NCBI GenBank assembly: GCA_963614215.1
Contig: CAVECB010000028.1
Span: 1-25,089 of the forward strand
Direction: 5' to 3'
Length of the DNA: 25,089 bases
Origin: CAVAWX01 sp963614215
Lineage (GTDB): Bacteria > Actinomycetota > Coriobacteriia > Coriobacteriales > QAMH01
Below the pieces are notes generated by a model. The model saw only the letters and a program-made list of their open reading frames with translations. It did not search any database and was not told the DNA's origin. The translations under genes and the position numbers were made by a program. Shown here piece after piece: positions 15,785 to 22,334 of this stretch (position 1 is the first letter of the stretch; every line of letters starts with the position of its first letter).

Positions 15785-16936
15785 TTAGTGCATTCTCTTG
15801 CCGATGCTTTCTAGATTTTCTACGAACCCCGCGATAAGCTCGACGGATTGTGGACAGATGAAGATGCGTTCCCTGTTGTCGATGGGCACTTCCTCGATGA
15901 TGTTGGCCTTCACGAGCTGGTGCATGGCCTCATTTGTGGCTCCGTAGCTCTTGCCGATGCGGCTTGCGGCATGCTTGATGGACAGTTGGGGTATGGCCAA
16001 AAAGAGGTCGAGCAGCTTCTCGGTCGCGGAATTCGCAGATATCTTCAGACCCCGGTTTCTCCAGCTCGTGCGCATCTTCTCGACGCGCTGCAAGAACATT
16101 TCGGCAATCATTACGGCCATGGACGTGTTGCGCGCGTTGTAGCTGGCCCATTTTTCCCGGCAGACGATGTAGTCGTCGCTGTCCTCTTCTTCGCGACTCG
16201 CGTTTTTGAGGGTCTTTCTGTACTCGCGCTCGAGCGAGGCGCCCCAGCATATGGGGACGATGAGCTTGCTCGAGAACAGCTTGCGTCTGAACATGGGGAT
16301 GAAGGCGAAGAGCAGCCCTGTCTTGTCCACCATATCGTCAAACGGCGCGATGCGCTCGATGGCGTGGTGGATGACGGAAGCTTGGCCGAGAGGCGAGAAA
16401 TAGTCGCCATTGCAAAACATGCACAGCTGCTTGACTGTGGCGGATATCTCATCCGGGTCAAAGCCTTTTCTGTCCGGCAGGTAGGCACTGCGAAACTCGT
16501 GCCCCGGCACATCTTGACCCACGTTGCCGACGAGCATTTTGTTTAATTGCACTAGGGTCGCGGGCGTGGATATGAACCCTGCTACAGCCGTCTGCGAGAT
16601 CCATTGCAACGTCTGCATGTAGCGCCCCGCCTCTACGGCCATTTTGCCAAGTTTGTCGGGCAACTGAAACATCGAGCCGATTGCGTTTACGCAACAACCC
16701 ATGTCGTTGTTATATTTCCAACCCGCGACGTCGTAGGCAACAATGAGCGGCACGGGCGGCAGTGAGGCGTCATGTGTCATGCGGACGGCGAACACGGCGT
16801 CGATGGCGAGCAAGGTATTGCGCAGGTGTCCGGCATACGGCAGGCTTTCGGCTTTTTCGGCAAAGCGAATCATCTCCGCTTCCGCCTTGAAAAACGCCGC
16901 CTGTGTTTTGGCGGAAAACGACTTGAAATAATCCAC
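15785..16936 (-). CDS. Fic-domain-like protein with degenerate catalytic motif and C-terminal winged-helix-like region
   Basis: A 383-residue protein. Residues about 130-215 follow the Fic pattern: a GHEFR segment (145-149), then the helix HHAIERIAPF and DDMVDKTG. Aligned to the Fic motif HPFxDGNGRxGR, the catalytic His is Ala197 and GNGR is replaced by MVDK (202-205); Pro198, Phe199, Asp201 and Gly207 remain. AMP transfer is therefore unlikely. Residues about 310-360 (AIPQLSIKHAASRIGKSYGATNEAMHQLVKANIIEEV) look like the winged-helix region of many Fic proteins. The start is GTG at 16936 with a strong ribosome binding site, GAGGGGG. It is divergent from the molybdoenzyme operon across 264 bases, so a regulatory role is plausible but inferred. 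The Fic assignment is from pattern recognition. Confidence 0.7.
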   Translation of the reverse strand: MDYFKSFSAKTQAAFFKAEAEMIRFAEKAESLPYAGHLRNTLLAIDAVFAVRMTHDASLPPVPLIVAYDVAGWKYNNDMGCCVNAIGSMFQLPDKLGKMAVEAGRYMQTLQWISQTAVAGFISTPATLVQLNKMLVGNVGQDVPGHEFRSAYLPDRKGFDPDEISATVKQLCMFCNGDYFSPLGQASVIHHAIERIAPFDDMVDKTGLLFAFIPMFRRKLFSSKLIVPICWGASLEREYRKTLKNASREEEDSDDYIVCREKWASYNARNTSMAVMIAEMFLQRVEKMRTSWRNRGLKISANSATEKLLDLFLAIPQLSIKHAASRIGKSYGATNEAMHQLVKANIIEEVPIDNRERIFICPQSVELIAGFVENLESIGKRMH

Positions 16937-16971
16937 GGATCCCCCTCAAGACCGTTTCTTTCTCGTTGCCA

Positions 16972-16977
16972 ACTATA
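16972..16977 (-). promoter_or_regulatory. Candidate -10 box for the Fic-like gene
   Basis: Read on the minus strand this is TATAGT, 35 bases before the GTG start. A TTTACG hexamer lies 19 bases upstream (complement of 16997-17002) as a possible -35. Confidence 0.5.
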
Positions 16978-17015
16978 CCGCATGGGCGTGCGACTCCGTA
17001 AAAGTTTGGCGTTGC

Positions 17016-17134
17016 CCAGATTGAACATGTCTGGAATTTTGCATTCCCGATATGAAATACGCCCGAAACATTTCCGCTTTCGCGTTAAACAAAAACACGC
17101 TTTACGCCAAATGTGTGCAGTTCTCAAAATTTGA
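17016..17134. promoter_or_regulatory. Divergent control region with four inverted repeats
   Basis: The 264-base gap between the Fic-like gene and the molybdoenzyme operon is AT-richer than its surroundings. It holds CCAGA-N9-TCTGG (17016-17034), GAAAT-N11-ATTTC (17054-17074), GCGTTAAA-N11-TTTACGC (17082-17107, one-base difference between arms) and the perfect palindrome TCAAAATTTGA (17124-17134). Some of these are likely operators. I could not pick a convincing promoter for the operon here. An excellent Shine-Dalgarno, AGGAGGAAG, precedes the ATG at 17201. Confidence 0.5.
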
Positions 17135-17200
17135 AGCGAGGGGCGCGCCGCAATTCGGTGCGCAAAACGCTGTCGAGAGAGTTGGTTAGGAGGAAGAGCT

Positions 17201-19699
17201 ATGTCAAGGGATTCGATAATTGACAAGTTCAGCAAGCGTCACGAGGATGTCGAATATTTCTACACGACATGCCACAACAACGGTTGCTGGGACGCCACAT
17301 GCTTGATCAAGTGCGGCGTCAAGGACGGCAAAATCGTTTTCATCGAGCCTGATGATTCCGTCAACCGCGGAATCGCGCGCGAAGACGACGATGAAAACGC
17401 CGTGCAGACCGGCATGCTGCAGGCCCGCGCCTGCCCCATGGGGCACGCGTGGCGCCAGGAGCTCTATTCGGACAAACGCCTGCTCTATCCCATGAAACGC
17501 GTGGGAGAAAAGGGGAGCGGCAGAGGGCATTTCGAACGCATATCCTGGGACGAGGCGCTCGACACCATCGCCGACAAGATGCGCACGATGGCCAAGGAAA
17601 ATCCCGACCATCCTTGGTTGTACTACTGCTACTACGTCGCATTTGAAAGCTCCGACTTTCCGTTTGCGTCCTACATGCCGGGCACTATCACCGGCTGGGG
17701 CGACCACTCGACTTCTGGCGGGGCAGCAGCCGAGGACTTCCACCTGGGTGTGCGTTTGACGGACTGCCTGATTAAGGGCACTTCCGATGCGTTTCCGGGC
17801 TTCGAGGCACCGGACCTGCTCAATTCCAAGCTCGTGGTCTTGTGGGGCTTCGACCCGATGGTCGCGTGGTTCGGGCACGTCCCCTACTACATGAAGCTTG
17901 CTCAGGAGCGCGGGTGCAAGTTCATCCTCATCGATCCCGTCTACAACGTCTCGGCAGAGGTCTTGGGCGCGCAATGGATCCCCATACGCCCGGGCACCGA
18001 CACAGCGTTCGGGCTGGCGGTGGCTCATGTCCTCTACACCGAGGACCTCTACGACCATGAGTACGTGGAGCAGTGGGTCGAGCCCGACGGCTTCGAGCAG
18101 TGGCGCAGCTACATCGTCGGCGAGGTCGACGGTGTCGAGCACACGCCCGAGTGGGCAGAGCCCATATGCGGCATCCCGGCCGAGACGATTCGCGAATTCG
18201 CGCGCTACTACGCGTCTATGAAACCCGTCCATCTTCAGCAAATGTACGGCGTTTCCAAGCGCAATCTGGGTGACTACGCGGCAGCTGTTGCTATGCTGCT
18301 CCAGGCGATGACGGGCAACTTGTCCATCCCCGGCGGCTGCGAGGGCGGCGGCGCGTGTCTGGTCACCCAACCGCGTCTGTTTGCCCCGGTTCCCGATACC
18401 GGGCAGGTCAAAGGCGATGTGGTCAACCCCATTACGAACAACAATAACAAGGTCACCGAGCTCATGCACTGCCAGAAGCTCTATGCCGCCGGCGAGATCA
18501 GCGAAGAGGAATTCCGCCAGCGCATAGGGTGCCCGCCTGAAAGCCCGCTGCCGTGCCTGAAAATGGCCATCATCCCCAACAATTACATCAACAACCAGCA
18601 CAACGTGTCCAAGCGCATGAAGGGCTTCGCCAACATGGAGTTCTCTTGGGGCTGGCAGTACTTCGACGATCAGCCCTCCATGCAGTTCCTCGACATCGTC
18701 TTGCCCTCGCCTGTCATCCAGTTCGAGTCGACGGACATGCACTTCTTCGGGATCAATCGCTTCTGGGGCTCGCCCTCGGGCATGATGAACTACTTCCTCT
18801 TCGCGGGTAAAGGCGTCAACCCGCCCGGCGAGATCCGCCCCAAGGACTGGGTCTGGATGGAGCTGGCACGCCGTTTGGGATTTGCTGACAAATACAACCC
18901 CAAGATGCTCGACGTGACGGATTGGCGCGACTGGGATGAGCAGATCGTCGAGCGCATATACAAGCCCGCCTACGAGGAATGGGCCAAAGACGAAACGGGC
19001 GCTTTGAGCTATTACGAGATTGACCCGCCGTCGTGGGAGGATTTCCAGAAGCTGCCCATTGTGCGCGTGCCGGGCGAGCCGGGCGAGTGGTTCTATCCCT
19101 TCAAGAACACCGTCGAGTGGGGGCGTTCGCCGTTCAAGACGCCTTCGGGCAAGATTGAGTTCGAGAGCAGCTACGTCAAGGAGACCGACCTGACCAAGAC
19201 GCGCTACGGCGGACACTACGACCCCTATCCGCGTTGGCAGCCTACCTACCAAGACGAGCCTGCCAACGACAGCTACTACCATTCGTGGACGCAGGCCTAT
19301 CCGCTGTCGATGGTCACCCCGGTGTCCACGTATCGCCAGCATTCCGCCAACGACCACAACCCCTGGCTGAAAGGCGATTGCTACGAGCATATGGTGCGCA
19401 TGTCGCCGGCAGATGCGGCAGATCGCGGGATCAAGACCGGCGACCGTGTCTTGGTTTACAACCAGTACGGCGAGGTTGAAATCACAGCCTACGTCTCTTC
19501 GAAGCTGCTACCAGGCACTGTTTCGATAGCGCACGGCGAGTGGTCCGAGTTCGACAACGTCCGCAAGTCCAAGCTCATGCCCTACGGCATAGACGTCGCG
19601 GGCAATTGCAACTTGCTCATCGGCGACACCCATCTCCCGCATATCGTCGGCGCGCTGCTCACAGCCGGCTTGGTTGAAATCAGAAAGGTAGGTAGATAG
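17201..19699 (+). CDS. Molybdopterin oxidoreductase catalytic subunit (DMSO reductase superfamily)
   Basis: An 832-residue enzyme expected to bind bis-molybdopterin guanine dinucleotide. The N-terminus has an iron-sulfur motif with unusual spacing, Cys24-X4-Cys29-X4-Cys34 (plus Cys38), and Cys78 in ARACPMGH. RLLYPMKRVGEKGSGRGHFERISWDEALD follows in the family's usual order, then VVLWGFDP, ILIDPVYN, PIRPGTDTA and the C-terminal domain (VRMSPADAADRGIKTGDRV) that closes over the cofactor. No twin-arginine signal precedes the cluster, so the enzyme is probably cytoplasmic. The Mo ligand may lie in GDHSTSGG (168-174), but I cannot assign it. Eggerthellaceae use relatives for catechol dehydroxylation, and pyrogallol transhydroxylase is another relative; the substrate here is unknown. 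The ferredoxin subunit gene starts two bases downstream. Confidence 0.9.
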   Translation: MSRDSIIDKFSKRHEDVEYFYTTCHNNGCWDATCLIKCGVKDGKIVFIEPDDSVNRGIAREDDDENAVQTGMLQARACPMGHAWRQELYSDKRLLYPMKRVGEKGSGRGHFERISWDEALDTIADKMRTMAKENPDHPWLYYCYYVAFESSDFPFASYMPGTITGWGDHSTSGGAAAEDFHLGVRLTDCLIKGTSDAFPGFEAPDLLNSKLVVLWGFDPMVAWFGHVPYYMKLAQERGCKFILIDPVYNVSAEVLGAQWIPIRPGTDTAFGLAVAHVLYTEDLYDHEYVEQWVEPDGFEQWRSYIVGEVDGVEHTPEWAEPICGIPAETIREFARYYASMKPVHLQQMYGVSKRNLGDYAAAVAMLLQAMTGNLSIPGGCEGGGACLVTQPRLFAPVPDTGQVKGDVVNPITNNNNKVTELMHCQKLYAAGEISEEEFRQRIGCPPESPLPCLKMAIIPNNYINNQHNVSKRMKGFANMEFSWGWQYFDDQPSMQFLDIVLPSPVIQFESTDMHFFGINRFWGSPSGMMNYFLFAGKGVNPPGEIRPKDWVWMELARRLGFADKYNPKMLDVTDWRDWDEQIVERIYKPAYEEWAKDETGALSYYEIDPPSWEDFQKLPIVRVPGEPGEWFYPFKNTVEWGRSPFKTPSGKIEFESSYVKETDLTKTRYGGHYDPYPRWQPTYQDEPANDSYYHSWTQAYPLSMVTPVSTYRQHSANDHNPWLKGDCYEHMVRMSPADAADRGIKTGDRVLVYNQYGEVEITAYVSSKLLPGTVSIAHGEWSEFDNVRKSKLMPYGIDVAGNCNLLIGDTHLPHIVGALLTAGLVEIRKVGR

Positions 19700-19701
19700 C
19701 C

Positions 19702-20448
19702 ATGACCCAGTACGGATTTTTCTTCGACCAGAGTCGCTGCTATGGCTGCAAGGCATGTTCGGTTGCCTGCAAGGACTGGTACGACATAGCGCCCGGCCCT
19801 GAGAAGTGGATGAGCGTCTATATGTGGGAGAAGGGGAGGTTTCCCAACCCCTCCATTGGCATCTTGGCCTTCAATTGCGGCCATTGTGACAACCCCGTCT
19901 GCATCCCCGCATGCGAGCATGCCGCCATCTTCAAAGAAGACGAATACGGAGCCGTTCTCGTGGACTCGGAGAAGTGCCAAGGCGACCGCAATTGTTTTGC
20001 GGCCTGCCCGTACGGGGCGCCCAAGTTCGCGAGCGACGAACCCGGCACCAAGATGAGCAAGTGCACCATGTGCATCGACCGTCTGGAAAAAGGCGACTTG
20101 CCTATTTGTGTTGCGTCGTGTCCCATGCGCGCGCTGGACTTTGGCCCCATAGACGAGCTGAGGGAAAAGTACGGCAACGTTGCCCAGATCGAGACCATGC
20201 CCGACCCGGATCAGACGCACCCCAACTGGGTCGCCAAGGCAAATCCGCCCAAGGAGCAGCTCATACCTTATGACGCAGACAAGGCGCTGCAGCTGACTAA
20301 ACCGCGTACCAAGTCAAGCGACGTGTATGAGGGGGATGTGGAAAGCGTCGTTGAGTTCGACGCCGACGTGGCCTGCATCAGTGAGCTGAGGATGAAAAAC
20401 GCTACGGTAGCCGAGGTCATGGCTGCCACGTCCAGCGATCAGGGATAG
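19702..20448 (+). CDS. Four-cluster ferredoxin subunit (DmsB/NrfC type) of the molybdoenzyme
   Basis: A 248-residue electron-transfer partner. Four cysteine groups are visible: Cys13/16/19/23, Cys59/62/67/71, group III at 92-102, and Cys121/124/136/140. Group III reads KCQGDRNCFAAC: the second cysteine, expected at residue 95, is Asp. In DmsB/NarH-type proteins this position ligates one [4Fe-4S] cluster, and its natural or engineered loss gives a [3Fe-4S] cluster, so a 3Fe or Asp-ligated cluster is expected. The last 90 residues have no cluster motif. It starts two bases after the catalytic gene, so the two are co-translated. No membrane anchor gene follows; electrons probably come from, or go to, a soluble partner. 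Confidence 0.93.
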   Translation: MTQYGFFFDQSRCYGCKACSVACKDWYDIAPGPEKWMSVYMWEKGRFPNPSIGILAFNCGHCDNPVCIPACEHAAIFKEDEYGAVLVDSEKCQGDRNCFAACPYGAPKFASDEPGTKMSKCTMCIDRLEKGDLPICVASCPMRALDFGPIDELREKYGNVAQIETMPDPDQTHPNWVAKANPPKEQLIPYDADKALQLTKPRTKSSDVYEGDVESVVEFDADVACISELRMKNATVAEVMAATSSDQG

Positions 20449-20462
20449 GCGTTTTGCGTAGC

Positions 20463-20492
20463 GGGGCTGGACTGCGCAACCGGTCTGGCCCC
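20463..20492 (+). terminator. Stem-loop after the ferredoxin gene (possible attenuator)
   Basis: A 10-bp RNA stem (20463-20472 with 20483-20492, two G-U pairs) and a 10-base loop lie in the 121-base gap before the VOC gene. There is no T-tract, so it is more likely an mRNA stability or processing element than a full terminator. It could make the downstream genes less abundant than the enzyme genes. Confidence 0.4.
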
Positions 20493-20569
20493 TCCACATG
20501 CCTTTCACTTGTGCGATCCCTGTTTAAGGGTTGTCTGCCTTTTGCGAGTGGTGAAAGAGGGAGGAAAAG

Positions 20570-21055
20570 ATGAAACTGGAACTGCAACATGTGGGCATCT
20601 ACTGCCGCGACATCGACGAATCCATCGAGTTCTACCACGACGTCCTCGGCTGCGAGTTGCTGTTTCGCTCGGATGCCATGGAAGGAGATAAGCCGCTGAA
20701 GATGGCGTGGATGAAGGGGGTGGGTACAGCTTTCGAGCTGCTCGAATGCGCCGATAAGGGGGCGTGCGACGCAGCGACGGCCAGCCTGAACCACATCGCC
20801 TTGCGCGTCGCCGATATGGACGCGTTCATCGCGTATTTGAAAGACAAAGGCGTTCAGGTGGAAGCCGGACCATTCGACCCGCCTCTGGAGTTTGACCGGC
20901 CGCTCGGCGCGGCGGGCGAGGGGCTGTTTGCCGTGAGTGGTGACGGTGGCACCCAGCTGCGCATCATGTTTTTCAGAGGGCCTGGCGGCGAGAGGTTCGA
21001 GGTTCTTCAAGACAACATCGAAGCACTGGAGGCGCGAGGGGAGGAGACGTCATGA
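20570..21055 (+). CDS. VOC-superfamily metalloprotein (glyoxalase/epimerase fold)
   Basis: A 161-residue protein with the two repeated beta-alpha-beta-beta-beta modules of the vicinal oxygen chelate fold (about 5-60 and 72-146). The four metal ligands expected of the glyoxalase I / methylmalonyl-CoA epimerase type are all in place: His7, Glu56, His75 and Glu144 (2His-2Glu). It is therefore probably an active lyase, isomerase or epimerase rather than a ring-cleaving dioxygenase, which has a different ligand set and needs oxygen. Its place between the molybdoenzyme and a transporter suggests it acts on the same substrate or product. Strong Shine-Dalgarno GGGAGGA; the stop overlaps the transporter start (ATGA). 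Confidence 0.85.
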   Translation: MKLELQHVGIYCRDIDESIEFYHDVLGCELLFRSDAMEGDKPLKMAWMKGVGTAFELLECADKGACDAATASLNHIALRVADMDAFIAYLKDKGVQVEAGPFDPPLEFDRPLGAAGEGLFAVSGDGGTQLRIMFFRGPGGERFEVLQDNIEALEARGEETS

Positions 21056-22233
21056 ACGAGGAAAAACAATACAGGAGCTGGCCGCTCATCGCAGTGAGTA
21101 TGCTTCTTTTTGGTACGGCAATCGCAACAACGCAGTACAAGGTTCCCGTCATTATGGGCGACCTGATGGCACAGTTCGATATGAACGTCGACAGCGCGTC
21201 GTGGCTGATGTCCATATTCACCTTTGTCGGAATTGTCTTGGCCATACCCACCGGTATCCTTGCTAAGAAGTTTGGTCCTAGAAACGTTCTCATGGCGGCG
21301 GCGGCACTTTCGCTTGTCGGCGCCATCGTCGGTTCGCTTGCTACAAACGCGGGCATGCTTATCTTCTCGCGCGGTATCGAGGGGGTTGCTTTCATATTCG
21401 TCACCATCTGCGGCCCGCTGTGCGTGCAGCGCTACGTTGCCCCGGACAAGATAGGATCGGCGACGGGCATCTGGGCGCTGTGGGTGTGTCTTGGCTCGGT
21501 CATAGGCGGCGTTGCCACTTCGAGCGTGTTCGGAACCTTGGGCTTTGCGGGCACCTGGATTTTGTATGGTGCACTTCCCGTCCTTTTTGCGTTTCTGGTC
21601 TTTGTTGCTGTGCGCTTCAGGAGCAATCCGCCTGCCCCCGCGCAGGGCGCAGAAGAGGAAAAGGTCAGCTATGCGGAATTGTTCAAGCCCAACACCCTGC
21701 TCTTCTTCTTCGGATTTCTCTGCTACAACATGACGCTGTTGGCCGTACTCTCCTTTTCGCCGACGCTCATGCAATCCCAGGGCATCGACCCGACCTTGTC
21801 CGGCTTTATCTCCACTTTGCCCATGCTTCTGGCGGTTATATCCTCGACTTTGTTCGGGGTTCTTTCAGACAAGATGGGGCGTTGCAAGCCGCTTTACATC
21901 CTTGCGAGCCTAGCGATGGGGCCGTGTGCGCTTTTGCTGCTTGCTGGTAGCGGGCCTGCTCTGTGGGCTGGTGCCATCCTCATGGGCGTCATAGGCCTAG
22001 GCGGTCCGGTTATGTGCCTGACCAGCTACATCGACGTGCTTGGCAAGCCGCAGCTTATGAGCATAGGCATGGGCGTTTTGATGCTCGTGCAGTCGCTCGG
22101 GCAGTTCCTCGGCAGCTTCGTGCCGCCGCTTTTGCTCGGTCCTGCCGGAGACGCGTGGATGACGCTCGGCATCGCAATGTGTGTGATTGGCCTTGTTGGA
22201 ACCGCTGCCATCGCTTTGTGTAAGTTCAAGTAG
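21052..22233 (+). CDS. Major facilitator superfamily transporter
   Basis: A 393-residue integral membrane protein with about twelve hydrophobic segments and a central charged loop near residues 185-205 (NPPAPAQGAEEEK). The short loop after the second segment (AKKFGPRN) is the usual MFS motif A position. A second copy is seen as GVLSDKMGR in the second half. The N-terminus has no signal peptide. MFS proteins move small solutes by uniport, symport or antiport. Substrate and direction cannot be read from sequence; the operon context suggests uptake of the molybdoenzyme substrate or export of its product. The ATG overlaps the VOC gene stop by four bases, so the two are translationally coupled. 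Confidence 0.9.
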   Translation: MNEEKQYRSWPLIAVSMLLFGTAIATTQYKVPVIMGDLMAQFDMNVDSASWLMSIFTFVGIVLAIPTGILAKKFGPRNVLMAAAALSLVGAIVGSLATNAGMLIFSRGIEGVAFIFVTICGPLCVQRYVAPDKIGSATGIWALWVCLGSVIGGVATSSVFGTLGFAGTWILYGALPVLFAFLVFVAVRFRSNPPAPAQGAEEEKVSYAELFKPNTLLFFFGFLCYNMTLLAVLSFSPTLMQSQGIDPTLSGFISTLPMLLAVISSTLFGVLSDKMGRCKPLYILASLAMGPCALLLLAGSGPALWAGAILMGVIGLGGPVMCLTSYIDVLGKPQLMSIGMGVLMLVQSLGQFLGSFVPPLLLGPAGDAWMTLGIAMCVIGLVGTAAIALCKFK

Positions 22234-22285
22234 GTGCCCTGCGGCGTCGGCACTGCCCGGTTTTGCAGTTTGTTTGCTTGTGTCT

Positions 22286-22327
22286 GACCCGCCGTCTCGT
22301 CTTGCTTCGAGTCGGCGGGTCTGTTTT
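22286..22327 (+). terminator. Rho-independent terminator of the molybdoenzyme operon
   Basis: A 9-bp GC-rich stem (22286-22294 with 22313-22321) continues, after a T-T mismatch, into a 4-bp inner stem (CTCG/CGAG). It is followed by TGTTTT. It lies between the transporter gene and the convergent zinc-ribbon gene. Confidence 0.85.
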
Positions 22328-22334
22328 GTGTCTG

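Noticed and set aside
17204..19390. Long minus-strand open frame (728 codons) antisense to the molybdoenzyme gene
   Set aside because: No family features are seen. The plus-strand product has full family motifs, and high GC suppresses stop codons in the antisense frame.
17201..20448. Assignment of the two-subunit enzyme as pyrogallol transhydroxylase or a specific catechol dehydroxylase
   Set aside because: The presence of an N-terminal iron-sulfur site does not fit the transhydroxylase large subunit, which lacks one. Without alignments no specific substrate can be claimed.
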